A stretch of 64,000 bases of DNA from Planctomycetaceae bacterium. GTDB lineage: Bacteria; Planctomycetota; Planctomycetia; Planctomycetales; Planctomycetaceae. The position numbers were made by a program, and so were the translations under genes. The DNA lies in the NCBI GenBank assembly GCA_029259815.1, contig JAJDEJ010000194.1, forward strand, positions 1 through 64,000. Direction: 5' to 3'. The notes under the pieces are model-generated. The model was given only the letters and a program-made list of their open reading frames with translations, made no database searches and was not told the origin of the DNA. Of the stretch, positions 8,099-18,500 are shown in pieces. The number at the start of each line of letters is the position of its first letter. Position 1 is the first letter of the stretch.

Positions 8099-11005
8099 AT
8101 GCTCTGGGAAATTGAGATTCATCCGGCGGAGAGTCAGACGGACCGTGAGGGTTCGCGCTTAACCAAAGAGGCGTCGGACTGTGGTGCGTCGTCGATCACC
8201 ACGGTGCGGGCAGCGAGATCGTATCTCGTCGAGGGTGATCTCATTGAAGATGAGGTCACAACGTCCGCCGCGACTCTGCTCGCAGATCGCGTTGTCGAAC
8301 GCTGTGTCGTCCATCAACTGCCCGCAAACTCTGCTGATGACAATTCTCTCATCAACGTACTGTTCAAGCCCGGAGTGACGGACAACGTCGGAGCGACGGC
8401 GACGCGGGCACTTGAGGACTTGGGATTAAATGTCGAGCGGGTCGCCACCTGTCGCAAGTATTGGATCAATGCTGATGCGGACGAGGAAGACGTTATTCGG
8501 CTCTCCACGAAAGTGCTGGCCAACGATTCGATTGAGCGGGTGATCCGAGGATCGTTACCGCTCACATCGATCGCCGTCGGCAGTGAGTACACGTTCTCGC
8601 TGCGAACGACGCCCATCCGCGAACTGTCCGACGACGAGTTGTCTCACCTTTCGAAAGAGGGACAGCTGTATCTCAGTCTCGTCGAGATGCAGACGATCCA
8701 GAGGTACTTCGTTGATCTGGGTCGAGAGCCGACGGATATCGAGTTGGAGTCGATCGCACAGACGTGGAGCGAACACTGTTCGCACAAGACCCTTGCCGGG
8801 CGGATTGCCTATCGGGACGAGCACGGCGAACGACGCTTCGACAACATGCTTAAGGAAACGATCTTCGCTGCGACCCAGACCATCCGGAAACAGTTGGGTG
8901 ACGATGACTGGTGCATCAGCGTGTTCAAGGACAACGCGGGCATCGTCACGTTTGACGAGAAACAGGACGTGTGTATCAAGGTCGAGACACACAATCATCC
9001 GTCGGCTCTCGAACCCTACGGTGGTGCAAACACGGGCATCGGCGGCGTGATTCGCGATCCGATTGGCACCGGGATGGGCGCTCGACCGGTCTGCAACACG
9101 GACGTATTCTGCTTCGCCCCGCCGGACACACCGCACGACACGCTGCCTCCGGGCGTGCTGCATCCCAAGAGTGTGATGCAAGGTGTCGTCGCCGGCGTGC
9201 GTGACTACGGCAACCGCATGGGCATCCCGACCGTTAACGGGGCCGTGTACTTCGATGAGCGTTACCTCGGCAACCCGCTCGTCTACTGCGGCAGCGTGGC
9301 CATGATCCCCCGTGGGATGAGCGAGAAACAGGTGGTCCCCGGAGACTACATTGTCGCAGTCGGCGGTCGGACCGGACGTGACGGCATTCATGGGGCGACG
9401 TTTTCCTCCGCAGAACTCACACACGAGAGCGAAGACCTCTCCGGCGGAGCAGTGCAGATTGGCAATGCCATCACCGAAAAAATGCTCCTGGATGTTATCC
9501 TCGATGCCCGAGACAAAGGGCTGTACAACGCCATCACCGACTGCGGTGCGGGCGGGTTCAGCAGTGCGGTCGGCGAGATGGGCGAGGAGACGGGTGCCGA
9601 GGTCTGGCTCGACAAAGCGCCGCTTAAGTACAGCGGTTTGACCTATACAGAGATCTGGATCAGCGAGGCTCAAGAGCGGATGGTGCTCTCGGTTCCGCCC
9701 GAATCATGGGATGAGTTTGAGGCCCTGTGTGCGTCGGAGGGGGTCGAAGCGACGATCATTGGCAAGTTCACGGATACGAAACGACTTGTCCTGCAGTACG
9801 ACGGCAGCGAGGTCGGCAATGTCGACATGGCGTTCCTGCATGACGGACGTCCGCCGGTCGTGCGTGAGGCAGTGTTCGAGACAAGAGACAAGGGACAAGA
9901 GACAAGAGTCACCCCAAGCCCACGGGCAACGCCCCGTGGGTTCGGCAACGTCTTGAAATCAATCCTCTCCTCACTCAACGTCTGTTCGAAGGAGTGGATC
10001 ATTCGGCAGTACGACCATGAGGTGCAGGCGGGGAGTGTCGTCAAGCCGCTTGTAGGAGTTGTGAATGACGGCCCGTCAGATGCAGCAGTCGTACGGCCCG
10101 ATTTGACGTCGAACCGAGGACTCGTCATCTCCTGCGGGATGAACCCGTGCTATGGAGACCTCGATCCGTACTGGATGGCGGCCGCGGCAATTGATGAAGC
10201 GGTGCGTAACTGCGTTGCCGTCGGGGCGGACCCGTCTCGCATCGCGATTCTTGACAACTTCTGCTGGGGCAATACCGAACGTCCTGAGACGCTGGGGTCC
10301 CTCGTGAGAGCCGCACTCGGTTGTCAGGACACAGCGATCGCATTCGGCACACCGTTTGTCAGTGGAAAGGATTCGTTGAACAATGAGTTCACCTATGACG
10401 AGCGGACCATTTCAATTCCGCCGTCATTGCTTATTACGGCTCTCGGGCAAGTGGCAGACATCCGTCAGTGCGTGACGATGGACTTCAAGGAACCGGAGAA
10501 TATGTTGTTCCTCGTCGGCGAGACGAAGGCCGAGTTGGGGGGAAGTCACTACCACCTGTGCACCGGCGTCGAAGATGGAGTGGTGCCGCGCGTTGACTTG
10601 GAACAGGCACCGAAGCTCTTCGACGCCGTGCACGAGGCAATCACTTCGGAGTTGGTGCGGAGTTGTCATGACCTGAGTGAAGGTGGTCTGGCGGTTGCAA
10701 TTGCGGAAATGGCGTTCGCTGGGGGTTACGGGGCGGATCTCTCACTGGACAATTTCGGCAAACTGGACGACACCGTGGTGCTGTTCTCCGAGAGTTGCAC
10801 ACGATTCGTCGTCGAGGTGCCTCCTGCGAACGCTGATCAATTCGCCGAGTTGATCGAACTTCGGACAGGTCGCGGTGCGGTGCGATTGGGTGAAGTGACT
10901 GACAGCGACTTGTTGCGAGTGCTGTCTCTTGAAGGCAATGTGTTGATCGACGAATCGATCGGCGACCTCAAAGAGTGTTGGCAGCGTCCACTGAATTGGG
11001 AGTGA
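8099..11005 (+). CDS. purL: PurL with fused tandem PurS-like N-terminus (FGAM synthase)
   Basis: A 968-residue synthetase subunit of phosphoribosylformylglycinamidine synthase, the fourth step of purine synthesis. Residues ~1-72 and ~83-152 each resemble PurS (second copy: [25 protein letters not shown]), so a duplicated PurS-like unit precedes the PurL body. The PurL body shows SEHCSHKT at ~224, [22 protein letters not shown] at ~297 (first 20 of it diagnostic) and the second AIRS-like half (~640 on: [31 protein letters not shown]). There is no C-terminal glutaminase, so a separate PurQ is needed and is not in the window. Residues ~594-618, in the linker between the two halves, are encoded by inserted short repeats. 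Confidence 0.95.
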   Translation: MLWEIEIHPAESQTDREGSRLTKEASDCGASSITTVRAARSYLVEGDLIEDEVTTSAATLLADRVVERCVVHQLPANSADDNSLINVLFKPGVTDNVGATATRALEDLGLNVERVATCRKYWINADADEEDVIRLSTKVLANDSIERVIRGSLPLTSIAVGSEYTFSLRTTPIRELSDDELSHLSKEGQLYLSLVEMQTIQRYFVDLGREPTDIELESIAQTWSEHCSHKTLAGRIAYRDEHGERRFDNMLKETIFAATQTIRKQLGDDDWCISVFKDNAGIVTFDEKQDVCIKVETHNHPSALEPYGGANTGIGGVIRDPIGTGMGARPVCNTDVFCFAPPDTPHDTLPPGVLHPKSVMQGVVAGVRDYGNRMGIPTVNGAVYFDERYLGNPLVYCGSVAMIPRGMSEKQVVPGDYIVAVGGRTGRDGIHGATFSSAELTHESEDLSGGAVQIGNAITEKMLLDVILDARDKGLYNAITDCGAGGFSSAVGEMGEETGAEVWLDKAPLKYSGLTYTEIWISEAQERMVLSVPPESWDEFEALCASEGVEATIIGKFTDTKRLVLQYDGSEVGNVDMAFLHDGRPPVVREAVFETRDKGQETRVTPSPRATPRGFGNVLKSILSSLNVCSKEWIIRQYDHEVQAGSVVKPLVGVVNDGPSDAAVVRPDLTSNRGLVISCGMNPCYGDLDPYWMAAAAIDEAVRNCVAVGADPSRIAILDNFCWGNTERPETLGSLVRAALGCQDTAIAFGTPFVSGKDSLNNEFTYDERTISIPPSLLITALGQVADIRQCVTMDFKEPENMLFLVGETKAELGGSHYHLCTGVEDGVVPRVDLEQAPKLFDAVHEAITSELVRSCHDLSEGGLAVAIAEMAFAGGYGADLSLDNFGKLDDTVVLFSESCTRFVVEVPPANADQFAELIELRTGRGAVRLGEVTDSDLLRVLSLEGNVLIDESIGDLKECWQRPLNWE
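9878..9949 (+). repeat. Two short repeats inserted in frame inside purL
   Basis: Bases 9878-9908 are a GAGACAAGAGACAAGG-type 7-base tandem. It is followed at 9916-9942 by a hairpin with arms CCCACGGG (9919-9926) and CCCGTGGG (9933-9940). Together they encode [20 protein letters not shown], which looks unlike conserved PurL sequence and falls in the linker between the two synthetase halves. The insertion keeps the frame and adds about 24 residues. Confidence 0.7.
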
Positions 11006-11015
11006 GTGCGAAACG

Positions 11016-11789
11016 ATGAATTATGTGACGTTGCGGGAGACGGCCGAAGAGGCAGCGCGGATCGGTGGCAAGGTCCTCCTCGATTGGGCGGACAAGTTCA
11101 CCGCCCGGGAGAAGAGTCCGGCGAACCTTGTGACAGAAGCAGACTTCGCCTCTGAGAAGGCCATCTTTGAATTCATCCATGCACGATACCCGGATCATCG
11201 CTTTCTGGGTGAGGAGGGATTGAACCGCAATGAGGGAAATTCCCCCTATCGCTGGATCATCGATCCACTCGACGGCACCTCGAACTATGTGCACGGGTTT
11301 CCCTATTACGCTGTCTCGATCGGCGTCGAAGAGAATGGCACAATGGTGGCGGGGGCCGTGTATGATCCGAGTCGTGACGAGATGTTCGCGGCGGCGGCGG
11401 GTGAGGGAAGCACACTCAATGAACGAGTGATTCACGTGTCGACTCAGGAGGACCTGTCAGATGCGTTGTGCATGGCGAGCCTGCCCGTGAAGGCAACGCG
11501 TGAAGACCCCGCTGTGCAGGCCTTCCTGCGCGTGCTCGAGTCTGCCCAGCACGTCCAGCGGACGGGATCGGCTGCGTTAAATTTGGCATCGGTTGCTGCC
11601 GGGCGGGTCGAGGCGTTCTGGTCAAATAGCCTGATGCCTTGGGATATGGCCGCTGGCGTGCTGCTGGTGGAAGAAGCAGGGGGACGCGTGACGAAGACGC
11701 TGGGAGACGTGTTCATCGTCGATGAACCGGACTTGCTGGTTTCGAACGGGAGCCCGCTGCACGAGCAACTAATCCGACTCTTGGGTTGA
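11016..11789 (+). CDS. suhB: Inositol monophosphatase family protein
   Basis: A 257-residue Mg-dependent phosphatase of the IMPase/SuhB family. Metal and substrate motifs are all present: GEEG after HRFL (~66), IDPLDGTSNYVHGFP (~84-98, the DPLDGT motif), and the C-terminal WDMAAGVLLVEEAGG (~208). Length is normal for the family. It follows purL by 10 bases and is probably co-transcribed. Substrate (myo-inositol phosphate, NADP, fructose bisphosphate or a histidinol-phosphate-like ligand) cannot be decided from sequence; SuhB-like proteins may also modulate rRNA transcription. Confidence 0.9.
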   Translation: MNYVTLRETAEEAARIGGKVLLDWADKFTAREKSPANLVTEADFASEKAIFEFIHARYPDHRFLGEEGLNRNEGNSPYRWIIDPLDGTSNYVHGFPYYAVSIGVEENGTMVAGAVYDPSRDEMFAAAAGEGSTLNERVIHVSTQEDLSDALCMASLPVKATREDPAVQAFLRVLESAQHVQRTGSAALNLASVAAGRVEAFWSNSLMPWDMAAGVLLVEEAGGRVTKTLGDVFIVDEPDLLVSNGSPLHEQLIRLLG

Positions 11790-12157
11790 TCCGAACCCGT
11801 GGAGTGATATGTCGGATGTTGTCAGAATTCAACGTCTCGGTTCAATCGAGTCCAACCGGTTGAATCGGTCCAACGAATTTTTCGCGAATCGCACGTTGAA
11901 TGCAATCTGGAGAAGGAAGTGCTTCCGACGTGCGAGGACGCGGGATATGATGGAGCGTATGGGAAAGATGTCGGTATCCGTTGCTGTCTCCCCTGGGATT
12001 TAAGGACACGGGGGTTTGGTTCGTTCGACAAGAAGGTCGAACTGGCCCTCGCGGGTTTGATCAGGTTCGTCGCCGACATGTCCCTCCTGGCGGTCTTTTG
12101 AAGGCACTGCTCGACCGGCAGAAGATGACTGCCAACCGTTAACTGAAGGGTAACCGG
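11790..12157. other. Gap between suhB and the giant gene pair
   Basis: About 370 bases without a convincing gene. A 64-codon frame at 11809-12003 has no ribosome binding site and no family resemblance. A small perfect hairpin (GGAAGTGCTTCC) lies near 11915. The region may hold the promoter of the giant pair, but no clear -35/-10 or sigma-54 element was found. Confidence 0.4.
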
Positions 12158-15100
12158 GTGTCTCGACAAATCGGTGTGATTCTGCTGGGGCTGGCACTGA
12201 TGGGTCTGGTTGGCCTTCAGACGTTCGCACATGCGCAGAACACGACCCCAATTGCGGATAGTCGAGACCAGGGTGACAGGACGACCGATCGTGAGTCTGG
12301 AGATACGATCTTTCAACAGGACGAGAATGGCATTTTTCGGAGAGTGCCATTGGAGTCACTCAAGCGTGCAACATTCCCTCCAAACGCTGCCAAAACGGAA
12401 GACGACACCGCTGAAAGCTCGGACTTCTTCTTCTCCAAACTGGCTTTGGATGGAACAGCCAATGAGGAGTGGGTCGAGCTCACGGCATCGCTGACGATCC
12501 GTGTCGTCGCAGTCGACCGTTGGGTGAACGTCCCTGTGCGGTTCGACCAGGCATCGTTGCTCGACTTCAAGCACTCAGGGCCGGGCGACATTACGGTTCC
12601 TGCAATCGGTCACAAGTCGCGTGGTTTGTCATGGCTTCTGCGAGGAGCTGGCGATCATCAATTGAAAATGATGCTTCGCGTGCCCCTGCGAAAGACACCC
12701 GCTGGTGATCTTCTACAGTTGGAACTGCCTGAAATGGTGTACTTCATTGGCGAGCTGACACTGCAATTGCCGTCAAGTTCGGTGACGATTCGCACGGAAG
12801 ATAACGTTCGACTGCTTGGAACTCGCGTGGAAGGTGAGCACACCTTCCTCACCGCTGAGCTGCCAGGAGATCGCATCGATCTACACTGGAATTTCCATGA
12901 ACAACAGACCGAGCCGTTGATGCAGAAACCGACCGAGATCCAGTTGCGACTGCTGGAGGAGGGAATTGAACTGACTGCCCGTCAGCAGATCCAGCTTGGA
13001 GCCAACTACTCGGACTCGCTCCGCGTGCGCTTGCCTTCGGAGAAACTCGATCTCAACTCCGAAGGCGTGCGGATCGTCGATGGCAATGGCAACGAACGTT
13101 GGATTCAGCCAACATCGACAGACCAGCCCGAGTGGGTCACCCTTCCGCTAGGTCACCTGGCGGGTAATCTGGTCCAGCTCAATTGGAATTTCAGCACGCC
13201 GATGCCTGAAGATGGCCGGGAGATTGTCATCGATGGTTTTGAAGTTGAAAAAGCTAGACGACAATTGGGAACGATCTCCGTCGAGAGTCTTGATGGGTTT
13301 CGTGTGACCCAGGTCGGGGAAGACGACATCGGAGTAGAACGAATTGACGTCGACGATTTGCCCACATCGTCAACACTGTCTTCACAAGCCTATTCGTTCA
13401 CGGGGGCTCAATATCGACTCCGATTACGAGTCGAGCCGGCAGTGCCCGTTGTTTCGGTCACACCCTACTACTTTGTGAAAGTTTCACAGGATCGTGTTGA
13501 GCTGGAGGCGATCTATCAACTGAGCGTTGATGGAGGAGTCGTGCGCAGTTTGCCAGTCATCTGGTCGGACGAAGACCGTGAATCGTGGGATGTGGTCGCC
13601 TCGTCGCTGACCGGCGGCCTGCCCAGGAAGACTCGTCCGGAGAACGCGGATGCGCCGGACGAATGGGAGCTCACGTTGCCCAATGTCGTCGACAACCGCG
13701 TGGAAGTCGGTCTCTCAGCGGTGCGGTACTTCGACACCTACCCACCAGACGAGACCATTGCTTTGTCTCTGCCCATTCTCTCAGAGGCTCGCGGCCTGTC
13801 GGGTTGGGTCGTCGTATCGACGGATGATGATGTCGAGGTGACGACGCGTGCGGACGAATTCACCATCCTGACGCGTCAGTCGGACACGGCCCTCGATACC
13901 TTGAAGATTCCTGGACCGGATTGGACAAACACTCAGCCACTCACACCGTATCGTTTCTCGTCAAACCGTCCCGATGCGCCGCCCCAACTGGAATTGGATC
14001 TCACTGTCCAATCTCAAACCGTGACCACCTCGACGGTCATTGAAGTTCACGACCTCGACGACCAACCCCGTGTGTCTCAACGTCTGTCTTATGACGTTCA
14101 ATTTGGTCGACTGTCACAAGTTCGTTTGAAGATTCCCCCCCTCCTGTACGACCAGCTTACCCCCGAGTTCGCTGACGTGTCGCTCAAGTTTCTTCTCGAC
14201 GGAGAAGTCCCACTGACCACCGTTTGGTCGGGTTCGGAGGTGACAGTCGCGTTGCCGACACCGCGGTTGGGAAAGTTTGACATAGTCGTCGACGACTATT
14301 CCTCCAACCGCGATCAGGAAATATTCCCGGCGACATTTGACGTTCCGATCATCAGCAGCTTGGATCAACTCTTCTCGTCAGTGCGACTGATTGTCCCCGA
14401 TCAACCGACGCTTTCTATCAACGTCGATGACGAGGATTGGACAAGGATTACCACCGTCGCCGATGGGATGCAGTGGATCACAGGTCAGCCCGTCGAAGAC
14501 GTGTCAATCGCTTTGGACCGGTCACTCGAACAGAGTCCACAGAGGCTCAAAATCGACACAGCATTCCTCCAAACAGTGATCGATGATGCGGGGCACCGTG
14601 TGACCCATGCAAAGTATGTCATCCAAGATTCAATTGACGAGTTAGTCCTCAAACTCCCTGCCAACGCAGCGAACCCAAGTTTCAAATGGAACGGCAAAGC
14701 GTTGGATGACAGCAACGTGACCCGCCCCTCCGGTGACCAGCAATTTCGTGTGGAGCGGCCACCGAATCCGTTGTCTCTCCCCCAACGATCATCCCCGCAG
14801 ATTGTCAGTCTCAGCTATCAAAGTCCTGTGGCGTCCGTCCACTGGTCGGAAGCTCAGACGGTTTCGTTTCCTGTTTTTGCACCAGGTGTCTGGATTGAGC
14901 AGATGTGGTGGGAACTCAAACTGCCCCCAGCACAACATCTGTTTGTCCCCCCATCGTCAATGACGCCTCAGTTCCAGTGGGAGCGAGAAGGGATCTTCTG
15001 GGAACGCCAGCCCGTCGCCAACTACGACGAATTTCGGGATTCAATTCTGGGAACAGATGCCACTGATCAAGCAGCATCCACGAACTCAGGCAGCGACTAT

Positions 15101-15529
15101 CCGTTTGTGACCCTCGGCTCACCGACGGAAGTGCGATTTCGCACGATGAGTAAGTCGGGAATCGTGTTTCTGGGTGCTGGTTTGACACTGATTGCCAGTT
15201 TCCTCCTGTTGAAGGTGCCTGCCGCGAGGCATCCTTTGATCTGGCTGGCCGTGGGCTTTGCTGTGATGGTCTCGTCACTCTGGTATCTCGAACCGATGCT
15301 CTTGCTTCTGCAGCCAGCCGCCTATGGTCTGCTTCTACCGATTTGTGCAGCCATACTGGAGTACATCGCGAACGGTCGCCGCTTGCCGATACGAAGATCG
15401 ATCCCAGATTCGACCTATCGGGAGGTGGGATCTCCAAGTGATAGCGGGTTCTCAGGAACGAGTGACCCGCCTGTCACGTCCACCCTCGTGCGGCCGACGG
15501 CAATGTCAAATTCTGGAACCGACGCATGA
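12158..15529 (+). CDS. Large exported membrane-anchored protein, unknown function (giant pair, first gene)
   Basis: An 1123-residue protein starting at GTG. Residues 1-27 form a signal peptide (VILLGLALMGLVGLQTFAHA). The next ~970 residues are beta-rich with many short Val/Leu/Arg/Asp strands and no enzyme motif. A C-terminal membrane bundle follows (~1000-1075: VFLGAGLTLIASFLLLKVPA; HPLIWLAVGFAVMVSSLWYL; LLLPICAAILEYI) with a short basic and Ser/Thr-rich tail. The N-terminal mature segment (GIFRRVPLESLKRA) resembles that of the next gene (QWKAVPIDQFRLML). Its stop overlaps the next start by four bases (ATGA), so the two are translationally coupled. No known family is recognised. Confidence 0.88.
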   Translation: MSRQIGVILLGLALMGLVGLQTFAHAQNTTPIADSRDQGDRTTDRESGDTIFQQDENGIFRRVPLESLKRATFPPNAAKTEDDTAESSDFFFSKLALDGTANEEWVELTASLTIRVVAVDRWVNVPVRFDQASLLDFKHSGPGDITVPAIGHKSRGLSWLLRGAGDHQLKMMLRVPLRKTPAGDLLQLELPEMVYFIGELTLQLPSSSVTIRTEDNVRLLGTRVEGEHTFLTAELPGDRIDLHWNFHEQQTEPLMQKPTEIQLRLLEEGIELTARQQIQLGANYSDSLRVRLPSEKLDLNSEGVRIVDGNGNERWIQPTSTDQPEWVTLPLGHLAGNLVQLNWNFSTPMPEDGREIVIDGFEVEKARRQLGTISVESLDGFRVTQVGEDDIGVERIDVDDLPTSSTLSSQAYSFTGAQYRLRLRVEPAVPVVSVTPYYFVKVSQDRVELEAIYQLSVDGGVVRSLPVIWSDEDRESWDVVASSLTGGLPRKTRPENADAPDEWELTLPNVVDNRVEVGLSAVRYFDTYPPDETIALSLPILSEARGLSGWVVVSTDDDVEVTTRADEFTILTRQSDTALDTLKIPGPDWTNTQPLTPYRFSSNRPDAPPQLELDLTVQSQTVTTSTVIEVHDLDDQPRVSQRLSYDVQFGRLSQVRLKIPPLLYDQLTPEFADVSLKFLLDGEVPLTTVWSGSEVTVALPTPRLGKFDIVVDDYSSNRDQEIFPATFDVPIISSLDQLFSSVRLIVPDQPTLSINVDDEDWTRITTVADGMQWITGQPVEDVSIALDRSLEQSPQRLKIDTAFLQTVIDDAGHRVTHAKYVIQDSIDELVLKLPANAANPSFKWNGKALDDSNVTRPSGDQQFRVERPPNPLSLPQRSSPQIVSLSYQSPVASVHWSEAQTVSFPVFAPGVWIEQMWWELKLPPAQHLFVPPSSMTPQFQWEREGIFWERQPVANYDEFRDSILGTDATDQAASTNSGSDYPFVTLGSPTEVRFRTMSKSGIVFLGAGLTLIASFLLLKVPAARHPLIWLAVGFAVMVSSLWYLEPMLLLLQPAAYGLLLPICAAILEYIANGRRLPIRRSIPDSTYREVGSPSDSGFSGTSDPPVTSTLVRPTAMSNSGTDA

Positions 15530-18500
15530 ACGTGCTGCGAAAATCCGCATCGACCGAAACCAACCGACGTGTCGGCCTTTCCAGGCGAGCCATTCGGGTG
15601 ACAGTCACATTCCTGAGTGCAATCACGCTCTGGGTCAGTTGTCATCCTGCCAACCTGAATGCCGCAGAGAACACTTCCGGGCGCATTCGCCGCGCCTTTG
15701 TCCCTGCAGACAAGCCCGAAGTCTGGCCCGATGGTCAGTGGAAGGCCGTTCCCATCGATCAGTTTCGGCTGATGCTCAAGGACTTGAGTGTCGATGAACC
15801 AACACCGCCTCAGGCTCTGCTCAAGCGCGTTTCCTACTCAGCGACTTGGTCGGAAGCCTCCTTCATCAAGGGTCAATTGACTGCCGAGGCCGGTTTGCGT
15901 GGATTCGAAACCAAGTACCTCTCACTGGGACAGCCCACTCTTTCACTGACAGACTTATCCTGGGAAGACCGTCCCGCCGTGTGCGGAACGAATCTTGATG
16001 GTCATTCTCTGTTGCGTATCGAATCCGATGGCAGCCAGCTCTCCGGTCGTTGGTCTTTGCGAGGCCGCGAAGTCCTCGGCGACATCGAATTCAATGCTGT
16101 GCTTCCACCGTCTGTCATCTCCCGTTTCGAATTGCGGCTGCCCTCCGCAAAGAACTTGCGAGTCAACACGGGGCTCGTCGCGGTCGCACTCGCAGATTCC
16201 GTCCCGGGATGGCGACGTTGGGTACTAGATTTGGGGAATGAGTCTCGACTTCATTTCGTGATCACTGACGAGCCACAGGAAACAGCTTCTCCACAGCTCG
16301 TTGCTCAGCGGACATCGCGGTACCGCTTGCTGCCAGATGGTCTCCGATTCCGCACAAACTTTGTGATCAACAATGTCGGCGGGTCTGTCGACGAATTGAT
16401 CTTCGCCGTTCCCCCAGAGATGCCGGTCTCTTCTGCCGTATTGGGGAACGATGTCGACTTGCCCTTTCGAATTGTGACCGAAGAAGGAGGCAGCCGAGTC
16501 GTCGTTCCACTCAAGTCGATCACACTGAATTCCCGCGCGAGTATCACTTTGCAAGGGACGATGCCCCTGTCCCCTGATAAGAGATGGACGCTGCCGCGGA
16601 TTTCTCTGCTGCAGGCCCATCTACTCGAGTCACGGATGTCGATCAATGTTCATCGCCCGCTCGAGATCTCGGAATTTTCACTGACGGACTGCAGGCTCAT
16701 CTCATCTATGATGAACCGGAACCAAACGGATTCGCTGGAACTGGAAGATTGGTCAGACATGTCTGAGTTGTCGATCAGTCTGGACACTCCGCAAGTCGAG
16801 GTCGTCTCAGACGTGTTGACAACCATCTCGGGCGATTTGTCTCAGTCGACGATGCGAACTCTGCTCATGCTAACGACTCGCACGGGCTCCGTGTACAAGT
16901 TGCCATGTCTGGTTCCACCGGGTTGGAAAGTCACTCGCGCGACGTCTGTCCCCTGGAGGAGACCGAATATCGTTGCACAATGGAGCACGACCTCCACCGA
17001 CAACAATGGGTCTCTATTGGATCTCGAGTTTCGCGATGCATTGACTCCCGAACAGACAGTGATCGTTGAAGTCTGGGCACGTCGTGTTGCCGATCCCATG
17101 TCGACATCGATAGCAATGCCCATCCTCCGACCGGCTGATTCAATTCCGCGATCGATCGCGATTGCCTTTGGCCCGGTCTCCGGGCAGCGTGTCTCGCTTC
17201 CCGAGAGTTCGCCATACCAGGAGCGAACATTGGCGGAGGCAACGGCAGTCTGGGCCAACGATCTCGAGGGAACGCAGTGGCTCGTCGACTCCGATGCACT
17301 TGCGGGGCAGCCCACGATCCTCTTTGCCGATGCTCCCACTGATTCTGACCGTTTGCTCGTCTCACCCGGTCCTGAGACGGACACTTCGATGACGATTGAC
17401 GGAGGAACGTTGACTCCGGCCCTCGTGGCAAACACTCCGACGTCCACTCGTGGCCCCATCGCGAACGAGAAATCGTCGAATTCGGGGGGAAAGATCATGG
17501 CCAATGTCACAGTGGAGACAACTGTGCCAAAGGCTGAAGGACAACAGTGTGTGCATATTGTCCACTACGCTCTCCCGGTATCGGCAGCTGGGACGGAGTT
17601 AAATTTCCAACTGTCTGAGCCCGCGACTTTCATCGCAGCAAGGTGCAGCGGAGAGAACGAAATAACTCGACTTAGCAATCACGAGGCACAGATTCGGTTG
17701 CCGATCACTGGGGATCACTTTGACGTCGAACTCGAGTACCGGACCCCTTTTTCTCAGTCCATGCTCTCTGGGACCGCGACGATTCTTTTGCCGCAAACGG
17801 ACGTCGTCACGACTGATCTGTGCTGGCGATTGTTAATGCCGCCAACGTTTCGCCTCGACCCCATGACAACGGGCACATCATTTGAACAATCCGCAGTGAC
17901 TTGGACGCAGCGGCTCATTGGCCCTCTCGGCAGAGTCGCCACTCGTGCTACCGGATGGCCATCCCACCGGAATGATCAACGCGAGATTCTGATATCAGAG
18001 TCCACAGTCACAGATACACAGAGCGCAACGGCTCCACGCAACCGTTCGCTCGCGGTGGCTGCGAGAGAGCACACACGAACGGTTCCCTTCTCTGCACGCA
18101 TTCTCCGACTGGAGATCTGGAAAGAAGATGTCTCACTTCGAGTCGGGTGGTTGTTGATCGTTGCATCTTGCATGACGATTGGATTCATTCGACGGTTGAA
18201 CCCACCGCATTGTGCGCTGATCATTTCACTGTGCACGGTGACAGCCGGCCTCTTAACCGTGTTGGTTCCCGACTCAATTGCCATTCCCTGTGGCGGCCTA
18301 TTCTTGGGGGTGCTGAGCGGAGTGCTGCTTCCGCAGCGACTCTGGAGTCGAAGTTGGGTCGGCGAGAATACTCCCACTGGGTCAACTCGTCGCGCTCCCG
18401 TCCTGATGGGAACCGCCACGTCGCTCGTAATCGTCGCTGGCGGGCTCGCCTCTGTCGGATATGCTCAGAAAGAGCGCCCGATCACGCCCACTTCCCCAGA

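Noticed and set aside
8555-9673. 372-codon minus-strand frame over purL
   Set aside because: Antisense shadow of conserved PurL sequence with no recognisable motif.
9878-9908. Tandem GACAAGA units considered as a CRISPR or VNTR array
   Set aside because: Units are 7 bases with no unique spacers and read in frame inside purL.
11809-12003. 64-codon frame between suhB and the giant pair
   Set aside because: No ribosome binding site, no homology pattern and low-complexity basic composition.
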